DNA from: an uncultured Verrucomicrobiales bacterium
GTDB taxonomy: Bacteria > Verrucomicrobiota > Verrucomicrobiae > Limisphaerales > CANJSG01
Assembly (NCBI GenBank): GCA_946480965.1
Contig: CAMLMI010000004.1
Span: 1 to 39,815, forward strand
Length of the DNA: 39,815 bases
Reading direction: 5' to 3'
The position numbers were made by a program, and so were the translations under genes. Position 1 is the stretch's first letter. Each line of letters starts with the position of its first letter. A model generated the notes under the pieces. That model was given only the letters and a program-made list of their open reading frames with translations. It had not been told where the DNA came from and did no database searches. Shown here in pieces: positions 7,596 through 14,486 of this stretch.

Positions 7596-8026
7596 AGACC
7601 GACAACAACGACAGGCCCGCGATCCGGGGCTGGGTCGGCTACGACGGCGATTGCGGCCTTTGCGCCATGCTGGTCCGACGCTGCGCCGGGCCCTTTGAGC
7701 GACGCGGCTTTGTTTTCCTCCCGCTCCAGAATCCCTGGCTGGCCGGTCGGTTGGGCCTGAAGGACGGCGAGATGCCGGAGGAAATGAAGCTCTTGATGGC
7801 CGGCGGCCACGTTGTTGGCGGAGCTGAATCCATCGTCGTGCTGCTCGGCTCCGTAGGTTGGCTGGCTCCGCTGGCGTGGCTGGCTTGGCTGCCCGGGCTG
7901 CAACCCCTCACCGTTGCATCCTACCGCTGGGTCGCCCGGAACCGCCACGCTCTCGGCATTTGCCGAGTGCCCGAACGGCCAGCCCGCCCCCACCACGTCC
8001 ACACCGCGTTCTTCGAGGCCCCATGA
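7583..8026 (+). CDS. DCC-type thiol-disulfide oxidoreductase family protein
   Basis: 147 residues. The YDGDCGLC motif (Cys24, Cys27) with a following hydrophobic helix is diagnostic of the DUF393/DCC family, predicted thioredoxin-like redox proteins. A hydrophobic segment near 100-125 ([18 protein letters not shown]) suggests membrane association. The start is GTG with a good AAGGAG 8 bases upstream, and it lies inside operator copy 2. The stop overlaps the next ATG (8023-8026). Cofactor and substrate are unknown; context points to a lipid-related operon. Confidence 0.85.
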   Translation: MTTEKTDNNDRPAIRGWVGYDGDCGLCAMLVRRCAGPFERRGFVFLPLQNPWLAGRLGLKDGEMPEEMKLLMAGGHVVGGAESIVVLLGSVGWLAPLAWLAWLPGLQPLTVASYRWVARNRHALGICRVPERPARPHHVHTAFFEAP

Positions 8027-8898
8027 AAACCATGACGCTGCCAATAGGGCCTCTCATGCCCACGGCCCAAGCCCTCGGCAGCCTTCCTTGGTGGATCGCC
8101 ATCTCGACTCCATTCGTCGCGACCAAATGGCCGGGATGGCCGCAAATGGGACTGACAGCGGTGGCGATCTGGTTCGCCTGCAAGTGGACCCTGGTTCTGC
8201 GCCTGTCCGATCGGCTGCCACTGCGCCGCCGTTTGGGATACTGGTTGCTGTGGCCGGGCATGGACCCGAAACCGTTCGCGGCGAAGGCGCACTCCGGCAC
8301 GAGGGCGGGAATCCTTCCCGGTGCCTTGGGCGTGGTCTTGGGGGCAACTCTGATCACCATGCCGGCTCTCGCGGCTCTGCCCGAAAGACCGTTGATGGGC
8401 GGCTGGATGGGATGGGTCGGACTGATCCTGCTCCTACACTTCGGTGTATTCCACCTGTTGGCCGTCTTCTGGCAGGGCTGCGGAGTTCCAGTGCGGCCTC
8501 TGATGGAGAATCCTTGGGCTGCGCGTTCGGTGGCGGATTTCTGGGGTCGCCGCTGGAACCACGCATTCCAGGAAGTCGCCCATCGGCTTCTCTTCCGACC
8601 GACCGCGAAACGTGCCGGACCGGCGGCGGCGATGCTGCTCGTCTTCCTCGCCTCGGGCTTGGTCCATGAACTTGTCATCACCGTTCCGGCCGGAGCCGCC
8701 CATGGCGGGCCGACGCTCTACTTCATGGTCCAGGGCATCGGTTTGTTGGTCGAGCGACGCTGGAAGCTCGGTGGTGTGCTGAACCGGGTGTTTGCTTGGG
8801 GCATCGTCGCCGTCCCCGTGCCGCTGCTTTTCCCGCCGCCCTTCATCGAGAAGGTGATCGCACCGATGCTCGATGCTTTGACCGCACCCCTTCGTTGA
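8023..8898 (+). CDS. wax synthase / MBOAT-like membrane acyltransferase
   Basis: 291 residues, about seven or eight membrane segments. [20 protein letters not shown] near residue 168 and a later SGLVHE (His about 213) match the wax-synthase domain of plant-type wax ester synthases and related MBOAT_2 proteins, which join an acyl-CoA to a fatty alcohol or similar hydroxyl acceptor in the membrane. The ATG overlaps the previous stop; the upstream open frame belongs to another gene's shadow. The fold family is well supported, but the acceptor is unknown. A wax-type enzyme beside a desaturase and a Rieske oxygenase suggests synthesis of a modified neutral lipid or ester. Confidence 0.78.
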   Translation: MKTMTLPIGPLMPTAQALGSLPWWIAISTPFVATKWPGWPQMGLTAVAIWFACKWTLVLRLSDRLPLRRRLGYWLLWPGMDPKPFAAKAHSGTRAGILPGALGVVLGATLITMPALAALPERPLMGGWMGWVGLILLLHFGVFHLLAVFWQGCGVPVRPLMENPWAARSVADFWGRRWNHAFQEVAHRLLFRPTAKRAGPAAAMLLVFLASGLVHELVITVPAGAAHGGPTLYFMVQGIGLLVERRWKLGGVLNRVFAWGIVAVPVPLLFPPPFIEKVIAPMLDALTAPLR

Positions 8899-8908
8899 AT
8901 CCAATCCC

Positions 8909-9295
8909 ATGAACACCATCCTTCTCACTTACGCCGCCTATGTGGCAATCAGCGTCGCTATGACGGTCTGGGTCGCACGCACTCTCCAGCGCAACGGCCG
9001 CATCTTCCTCGTGGATGCCTTTCGCGGAAACGCGGAGATGGCCGACTCGGTCAACCACCTTCTCGTCGTGGGATTCTACCTGGTCAATCTCGGGTTCATC
9101 CTGCTCTTCCTGAAGCTGGGCGCGCATCCACAGAACACCGTGGAGGGCGTGGAGTATCTCGGCTCCAAGCTCGGTGTGGTCCTGCTCGTCCTGGGCGCGA
9201 TGCACTTCTTCAACATGTTCAACTTCCACAAAATGCGGCGAAAAGGAACCGCCCGTCCCGAGCCTCAGCCGCCCGCGCTCTTTCCCACCCGTTAG
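8909..9295 (+). CDS. small three-helix membrane protein
   Basis: 128 residues with three predicted membrane helices (about 3-23, 48-67 and 86-103) and a short Pro-rich cytoplasmic tail. The loop after helix 1 (LQRNGRIFLVDAFRGNAEMADSVNHLLVVGFYLVNLGFI) carries an Asp/His/Asn pattern that looks conserved, but I cannot name the family. The gene begins 10 bp after the acyltransferase and its stop lies in the AGGAG ribosome site of the next gene, so it is clearly operonic. Likely a membrane partner of the neighbouring enzymes. Confidence 0.78.
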   Translation: MNTILLTYAAYVAISVAMTVWVARTLQRNGRIFLVDAFRGNAEMADSVNHLLVVGFYLVNLGFILLFLKLGAHPQNTVEGVEYLGSKLGVVLLVLGAMHFFNMFNFHKMRRKGTARPEPQPPALFPTR

Positions 9296-9304
9296 GAGAC
9301 TCCC

Positions 9305-9721
9305 ATGAAACTCGCCGCTCTTCTCCAGATCGCCGGTTGCGCCCAGCTGGGACTCATCCTCGCCGGCGCGCTCATGCCGGGCGCGGTGGATCTTCGCCGC
9401 CATCTGCGGAAATTGCCCGAGTTCATCCGCCACCTGTTCTGGACCTACTACGTGTTCATCGGCCTGAGCCTGCTCGGATTTGGGCTGATCACTCTGTTCT
9501 GCGCCGAGGAACTGGCCTCCGGCACCCCTTTGGCGCGAGCGCTTTCTCTGTTTCTAACGGTGTTCTGGACACTGCGCCTGGTGGTGGCGGCCTTCGTGTT
9601 CGATGTCCGGCCCTATCTGACTCGGCCGCTGTATCGGGTCGGCTACCAGATCACCAACGTCCTCTTCAGCCTGCTGCCCTTGGTTTTCCTATGGGCCGCA
9701 TGCCATGCCGCCGAGTTGTGA
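9305..9721 (+). CDS. four-helix membrane protein
   Basis: 138 residues with four hydrophobic segments (about 4-25, 45-65, 75-95 and 113-134). Between helices 1 and 2 is a basic loop (DLRRHLRKLPEFIRHLFW), and an aromatic/Arg cluster precedes the last helix (RPYLTRPLYRVGYQ). No family recognised. AGGAG at 9294-9298 is a good ribosome site overlapping the previous stop. It belongs to the forward lipid operon; a role as a subunit or scaffold is inference from position only. Confidence 0.75.
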   Translation: MKLAALLQIAGCAQLGLILAGALMPGAVDLRRHLRKLPEFIRHLFWTYYVFIGLSLLGFGLITLFCAEELASGTPLARALSLFLTVFWTLRLVVAAFVFDVRPYLTRPLYRVGYQITNVLFSLLPLVFLWAACHAAEL

Positions 9722-9771
9722 ACTCAAGCCCTTTGTCCCGCGCCGGCCATGCGAGACGCCAAGGAGAACCC

Positions 9772-10602
9772 ATGAATGCCGTCCCCTTCCTCACCGGGGC
9801 GGCTCCGACCCACGTGGCGGAGCCGGAGACGCAGCCTCCACGTCCCGCGTGCGGCTCGCTCTCCGGCTCCGCCCAACGACGGTTGCGGGAACTGCCGGGC
9901 GAACCGCTCTTCCTCGCCGATTGGCGGGAGGTGGCGATGCTGCATTTCGAGGTCGCGCCCGAGGCATTGCAGCGGCTCACGCCGTTCGAGATCGACCGTT
10001 TCGAGGGCCGGGCCTTCATCACGCTCGTCTCGTTCCGCATGGCGGATCTGCGGTTGCACCAACTGCCCGCCTGCACCCGCGCGCTGTTTCGTCCGTTCAC
10101 CGACAGCCGGTTCCTCAATCTCCGCACCTATGTGAAAACCGGGGGCGAAGCGGGCATCCAGTTCCTCGCAGAATGGCTCTCGAACCGCGCCAGCGTGCCG
10201 CTCGGGCCTTTGGCCTATGGCCTGCCCTACCGCGCCGGGCACCTGCAACGCACCGAGCACAACGGCCGAATCCACCTGCGGGCAACCCCTTGGACCAGGG
10301 TCCGCGAGGGAGGCCGATTCGAAGCGACGCTGGAAGCCGGCGCGGAAAGGACGTCGTGCCGTCCGGGCTCGCTCGACGAGTTCCTGATGGAGCGCTACAC
10401 GGCCTTCACCGTGCGAGGCCGACGAACTAGAAGATTCCACATTTGGCATCCGCCCTGGTCCCAGGCGCGATGCCGGATCGAGCGGCTGGAGACCACGCTG
10501 CTGGAGCGGACTCTGCCGACGCTCGGCCCAGCGAGATTCTGCATGGCGCATTGCTGCGACGATGTCCGCGAAGTGTGGATGAGCCGCCAGTTTACCGCAT
10601 GA
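9772..10602 (+). CDS. DUF2071 (YqjF-like) family protein
   Basis: 276 residues. The pattern (FLADWREVAMLHFEVAPEALQRLTP; FEGRAFITLVSFRM; NLRTYVKTGGEAGIQFLAEWLSN; YGLPYRAGHLQ; FLMERYTAFT) is that of DUF2071, a soluble family with no settled function, possibly related to acetoacetate-decarboxylase-like beta-cone folds. Start chosen at the ATG 6 bp after AAGGAG (9761-9766); the frame extends upstream but only overlaps the previous gene. It ends the forward operon, facing the end of the reverse-strand alpha/beta-hydrolase 40 bp away. The first 45 residues are low-complexity and may be poorly conserved. Confidence 0.82.
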   Translation: MNAVPFLTGAAPTHVAEPETQPPRPACGSLSGSAQRRLRELPGEPLFLADWREVAMLHFEVAPEALQRLTPFEIDRFEGRAFITLVSFRMADLRLHQLPACTRALFRPFTDSRFLNLRTYVKTGGEAGIQFLAEWLSNRASVPLGPLAYGLPYRAGHLQRTEHNGRIHLRATPWTRVREGGRFEATLEAGAERTSCRPGSLDEFLMERYTAFTVRGRRTRRFHIWHPPWSQARCRIERLETTLLERTLPTLGPARFCMAHCCDDVREVWMSRQFTA

Positions 10603-10642
10603 CCAGCCTGCATGGAGCCCTTGGTTTTGTCGGCATGGCCGG

Positions 10643-11770
10643 TCAGCCGACAGCGGCTGCCTGCGGCTTTACGGTGTGGAGCCAACGCAGCACGGCGCGG
10701 ATCAGGGCGCGGGCGGTGGCTTCGGGACGGAAGTAGTGGTCCGCGCCCCAGACGGGATAGACCTCGCCCGGCCAACGGAGAAGGTCTGCCAGCAGCACGG
10801 TGCCGTCGTTCGGTCCCAGCGGAGCGATGCGGCGATGGCAGAAGCGGGAGAACGGCGTGGAGAAATGCCGGGCCAAGGGAAAGCCGACCAGGCTGATCAA
10901 CCGCAGATGCGGCGGCAAACGGAGCGGGGCGGAGAGCGGCGAGCCTTCGCCCCGGCGCAAATCGGCGATGAAGCGGAGGTCGCGCCGCTGCATCCAGTAT
11001 TGGAAGCGCAGCAGCGCCTGTCGCAGCGGACTGCCCAGCAGCCAATCGGCCATCGGCGTCCCATCGAGCGGGCCGCAGACATTGATCCAAGCGTGGACCG
11101 GAGCGAAGGCGCGAGCCGTTCGAGCCGCGCCCAAGGCGAGCTTCACTTCCGGCCCGCCTTTGCTGAGCGAGACAAGGACGGATGGACGCTGGACGTGGCG
11201 TTCCAGCCAATCGAGCAGCAGCACGGCGTTGTCCACGGCGGAGCCCCGGCTAGCCAGCGGGGCGAAGTCGCACTCCAAGCCCAGTTCCTCGGCGGCGGCG
11301 CGGACCACGCGCCCATCGCCGCCCATGTCCGGCCGTTCCTCGTGCAACGCGCCGGGCACGATGACCACACGAAGGTCTTCGTCCCGACCAATAAGATGAA
11401 CGGAGTGAGCAGCCGAATCCCTCTCACCCGGCCTGCGGCCACCCTCTCCCCGTTCGACGGGGAGAGGGCTGAGGTGGGGGGCTTCTTCCTGTTTTTCCAA
11501 CCTGCCTCTGTGGTCGGCATGACTGGAAAGCTTCATCACCTCGTCTCGGCAATGATCCACCTCGGCGATGAACCCTGCACGCGAAGCCTCTCGTGTGAAC
11601 CGGTCGTAGAAAAGGGCCGTGGCGAAATCCACGCCTTTGCGTTGGGTGAGTTCGCGGAGCGCGGATTCGTTGATCGCTGAGAGGCTGGGCAGCTCCGGCC
11701 ACGCGGCGGCGCGGTCAAACAGGGCGCGTTCTTCGGAAGGAAACTGAGGTGCGAAGAGCGCGGGCGGCAT
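10643..11770 (-). CDS. alpha/beta-hydrolase-like protein with an embedded REP sequence
   Basis: 375 residues. From about 132 the fold markers appear: VVIVPGALHEE (oxyanion strand-loop), a nucleophile elbow VSLSKGG with SxSxG instead of GxSxG, and a late GADHYFRPE holding a candidate catalytic His. Substrate unknown. Residues about 98-118 (PHLSPLPVERGEGGRRPGERD) are a translation of the REP element at 11421-11480, inserted in frame in a non-conserved segment before the hydrolase domain. The protein is last in the reverse operon, with its start 4 bp from the Rieske stop. Probably an esterase or lipase acting in the same lipid locus. Confidence 0.75.
   Translation of the reverse strand: MPPALFAPQFPSEERALFDRAAAWPELPSLSAINESALRELTQRKGVDFATALFYDRFTREASRAGFIAEVDHCRDEVMKLSSHADHRGRLEKQEEAPHLSPLPVERGEGGRRPGERDSAAHSVHLIGRDEDLRVVIVPGALHEERPDMGGDGRVVRAAAEELGLECDFAPLASRGSAVDNAVLLLDWLERHVQRPSVLVSLSKGGPEVKLALGAARTARAFAPVHAWINVCGPLDGTPMADWLLGSPLRQALLRFQYWMQRRDLRFIADLRRGEGSPLSAPLRLPPHLRLISLVGFPLARHFSTPFSRFCHRRIAPLGPNDGTVLLADLLRWPGEVYPVWGADHYFRPEATARALIRAVLRWLHTVKPQAAAVG
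11421..11480 (+). repeat. REP-like palindrome, copy A (inside a CDS)
   Basis: About 60 bp built on a perfect 12-bp stem with a 3-base loop (11442-11468, CCCTCTCCCCGT / ACGGGGAGAGGG), flanked by CTCACCCGGCC and a G-rich right arm. The same element occurs at 26511-26572 and, inverted, at 28088-28148. This copy lies within the alpha/beta-hydrolase reading frame. Confidence 0.93.
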
Positions 11771-11773
11771 GGC

Positions 11774-12793
11774 TCAAGAACCCGGCTTCTCGGCGGCGTT
11801 CGCGTGCAGCTCCGCCAGCCATTGGAAACACCGCGCCATGTCGGCGTCGGCTTCGGTCAGGTGCGCGGGCCGGTATTCGGTGTGGCGCACGGTGGCGGCT
11901 TCGGCGGCGAGATGGCCGCGCGTGAACCACCGCCGCAACCGCAGCGCCACACTGGGCGTGCCGCGCGGCGCGAAGACCACCACGCTGAAGCGCGTGCGCC
12001 CGTCGTCCAGCGGATGGAACGACACGAGGAAACGGCTGACGGCCCGGTCGAAGCGCGCTTCCACGATGATCATCGTGCCGACCCAACTGGCGATGGAGAG
12101 CGAGACGTTCGGTCCGGCCAGCCAACGCAACAGACGGTCGCGGAACTCCTCGCCGATGTTCACCGCGTCCCAGCGGTTGGTGCGCAGATACGGGTTGGGC
12201 TGTTCCACGAACGGCCCGGCCACCAGCCGCCGATCATGCACCGCCTGGAAGTGCGCGAGGTCGAAGGCCTGCGAGGCGACCATCAGCCAGTCGGCGTCGG
12301 CCTCGTAGCTGAAGGGTTTCGCCGCGACCAGTTCCTCGGGCTTCAAGCCCTGGAAGAACGGCAGGGGAAAGAGCGCCTTGGGTCCGTTGAAGAAAAAGAC
12401 CACGCCGTGGCGTTCCTCGGCGGGATAGACTCGCTGACGCGCGAAGGCGGGAATCTCCTGAAGCAACGGCGCTCCGACGCAGGCGCCGTCGCAACCGTAG
12501 CGCCAGTGATGGAACGGGCAGCGGATGGTTTCGCCGACCACATCGCCGCGCCCCAGGTCTGCACCGAGATGCGCGCAGCGTCCGTCCATCACCGCCACGC
12601 GTCCGCTTTCGGTGCGGAAGGCGACGAGATCGCGCCCCAGCATTCGCAGCGAAAGCGGCCCACGCTTCAGCGCGTCGGACTCGCAGAGCAGATACCAGCC
12701 GGTGGGCGAGCCGGTGAACCCTTTCGCCGCTGGCAGACGTGGAATGGAGCGGGACAACGGAGCCTCAGCCGGAATGGTCGCGTCGCGGTGCAT
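11774..12793 (-). CDS. Rieske-type non-heme iron oxygenase
   Basis: 339 residues. A Rieske [2Fe-2S] site is complete: Cys73-x-His75 and Cys92-x2-His95 (CAHLGA, CPFHHW), 16 residues apart. A mononuclear iron site follows at FDLAHFQAVH (Asp178, His181, His186; the third acid ligand is not identified). This is the architecture of pheophorbide-a-oxygenase/KshA/VanA-like terminal oxygenases that hydroxylate or demethylate hydrophobic rings or chains, needing a separate reductase, which is not in the window. It is transcribed with the hydrolase (3-bp gap) and follows the SnoaL-like gene (16 bp). The substrate is probably lipophilic, given the locus. Confidence 0.88.
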   Translation of the reverse strand: MHRDATIPAEAPLSRSIPRLPAAKGFTGSPTGWYLLCESDALKRGPLSLRMLGRDLVAFRTESGRVAVMDGRCAHLGADLGRGDVVGETIRCPFHHWRYGCDGACVGAPLLQEIPAFARQRVYPAEERHGVVFFFNGPKALFPLPFFQGLKPEELVAAKPFSYEADADWLMVASQAFDLAHFQAVHDRRLVAGPFVEQPNPYLRTNRWDAVNIGEEFRDRLLRWLAGPNVSLSIASWVGTMIIVEARFDRAVSRFLVSFHPLDDGRTRFSVVVFAPRGTPSVALRLRRWFTRGHLAAEAATVRHTEYRPAHLTEADADMARCFQWLAELHANAAEKPGS

Positions 12794-12809
12794 CGCTGCG
12801 AACGGCGGC

Positions 12810-13400
12810 TCAGGACTTGGCGGTGCGGCGTCCGATGATCACGCCGACCACGAGGCCGATGGCCGTCCCGCCGATGCCCAGCCCCCACGCCACCTTGCGC
12901 GACATGGCGAGGAGCGGGTTGTCGAAGAGGTTGGTCGAGACGTGCAGGTTGGCGATCAACCATTGGCCGCCTTCCTTGACCACCGTCGCGCTCCACCGAC
13001 CGGCGATCTTGAGCTGCTTGCCGCCGACCAGTTGGAACAGCTCGTCGGTGCTGCCGAAGGCGATGCCCGTGTCGCCGCCGTGGAGGATGGTCAGCTCGTC
13101 CACCTTCAGCTCGCAGCGGTAGCTCTCCACCAGCTTGCCGGGGCCTTTCATCACGCGGTCGTTGTAGGCGCGGACGCCTTCCGGCCGGCGGCTGGTCTCG
13201 GCGTTGTGCCAGGTGATGACGACGTTCGTGTGGAGATGTTTTTCGACGGCGGCGGAATCGCCGGAATTGATCGCGGCCATGACCTGGTCGCGCAGGGCGC
13301 GCAGTTCCTGGTGGACGGGATCTTCGGCCGGTTCGGCGGCGCGGAGCGGGAGCGAGGCCAGCAAACCAACGAGGGCGAGGATGCGCAGAAGGGTTTTCAT
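12810..13400 (-). CDS. secreted/membrane-anchored SnoaL/DUF4440-like protein
   Basis: 196 residues. A signal peptide (residues 1 to about 21, ending LRAA) leads into a NTF2-like fold with the DUF4440 pattern (LRDQVMAAINSGDSAAVEKHLHTNVVITWHN; WSATVVKEGGQWLIANLHVS). A glycine-zipper-like membrane helix (about 168-190) ends in RR, so the domain probably sits outside the inner membrane with its C-terminus inside. NTF2-like proteins bind or isomerise small hydrophobic ligands; the role here is unknown. Start chosen at the Met before the signal peptide; the 23-codon upstream extension lacks sense. First gene of the reverse operon, divergent from the desaturase 83 bp away. Confidence 0.78.
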   Translation of the reverse strand: MKTLLRILALVGLLASLPLRAAEPAEDPVHQELRALRDQVMAAINSGDSAAVEKHLHTNVVITWHNAETSRRPEGVRAYNDRVMKGPGKLVESYRCELKVDELTILHGGDTGIAFGSTDELFQLVGGKQLKIAGRWSATVVKEGGQWLIANLHVSTNLFDNPLLAMSRKVAWGLGIGGTAIGLVVGVIIGRRTAKS

Positions 13401-13483
13401 GGGCGGGTTCCGTGGAGCACCGGGATCACGGCCGGATGGGAATCCAAAGTTGTCAGACGCACCAGACAAAATACCCTGCGCCC

Positions 13484-14452
13484 ATGAATGCCGGAGACGC
13501 CGCCCCGCCCCGCCCGTCCGCCGTCCCCATCCGCGCGACTCCGGCCGACATGCCGGTGCCGAACGGGCTCAACGCCGTTCTCACCGTAGGAGTGTTCACC
13601 GTCGCGATTGCGCTGCTCTGGCTGGCTTCGCGTGTGGAGAGCGGCTGGGCGGTCTTCGGCGTGGGCGTCGCCTTCTCCTATGTGCTGTTGACGAACTACG
13701 CGCTGCTGCACGAGGCCAGCCACGGCAATTTGCAGACCAGCCCGCTGCGCAACCACCTGCTCGGCCTGATGGCTGGGCTGCTCTTCCCCATGCCCTTCAC
13801 GCTGATGCGCAGCACGCACCAGGGGCACCACGACCACAACCGGACCGACGTGGAGATGTTCGACCTCTACTATCCGCACGACAACAAGGTGACGAAGTTC
13901 GTCCGTTGGTATGGCATCCTCTGCGGCTTCTTCTGGCCATTGGTGCCCATCGGCGCGGTGGTCTTCTCGGTGGCGCCGCGCAGCCTCCGCGAACGGCTCT
14001 TCATCCGCTTCAAGTCCACCGGCTACCTGCTGAACGGCGTGCGCGACGCGGGCGTGTGGCTCGTGCGGCTGGAGACCGCGGGCATCGTCGCGTTTTTCGG
14101 CGCGTTGTTCTGGCTGCTGGAGCTGCGCTGGACGGCGGTGCTGGTCTGCTACGCCTGCTTCGCCTTCAACTGGTCCACCCGCCAATACATCGGCCACGCC
14201 TTCACCAAGCGCGACGTGGTCGAAGGCGCGTGGAACCTCCGGCACAACCGCCTGATGAGCCTGCTGCTCCTGCACGGCGAACACGACCTCAACCACCATC
14301 GCCATCCCGAGGTGCCGTGGCGCTACCTGCCGAAGCTCTCACCGCCCGGCGAGGAGAAACCCGGCTACCTGCGGCAATACTGGCGGCAATGGCTCGGTCC
14401 ACGGCCGAACACCGAGCCGGAGCCCGTTCCGCCCGGAGGCCGGGCGGCTTGA
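13484..14452 (+). CDS. fatty-acid-desaturase-type membrane di-iron protein
   Basis: 322 residues. Three histidine clusters define the membrane di-iron desaturase/hydroxylase superfamily: HEASH (76-80), HQGHH (112-116) and HDLNHHRHP (about 267-275), with hydrophobic pairs between them. The last box followed by EVPWRYLP recalls both acyl desaturases and carotenoid ketolase/hydroxylase-type enzymes, so the exact substrate (acyl chain or carotenoid) is open. The N-terminus is Pro/Ala-rich. Monocistronic here, divergent from the SnoaL-Rieske-hydrolase operon; shared regulation with the GbsR locus is plausible, but no TTTCTGT palindrome is seen before it. Confidence 0.87.
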   Translation: MNAGDAAPPRPSAVPIRATPADMPVPNGLNAVLTVGVFTVAIALLWLASRVESGWAVFGVGVAFSYVLLTNYALLHEASHGNLQTSPLRNHLLGLMAGLLFPMPFTLMRSTHQGHHDHNRTDVEMFDLYYPHDNKVTKFVRWYGILCGFFWPLVPIGAVVFSVAPRSLRERLFIRFKSTGYLLNGVRDAGVWLVRLETAGIVAFFGALFWLLELRWTAVLVCYACFAFNWSTRQYIGHAFTKRDVVEGAWNLRHNRLMSLLLLHGEHDLNHHRHPEVPWRYLPKLSPPGEEKPGYLRQYWRQWLGPRPNTEPEPVPPGGRAA

Positions 14453-14486
14453 GGCTCGCGGTGGCGCCGACGCCGGTCCGCGACCT

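Noticed and set aside
13450..13478. Possible promoter (TTGTCA) for the desaturase gene with TTGTC/GACAA arms
   Set aside because: No acceptable -10 at normal spacing and the dyad has only 5-bp arms; too weak to call.
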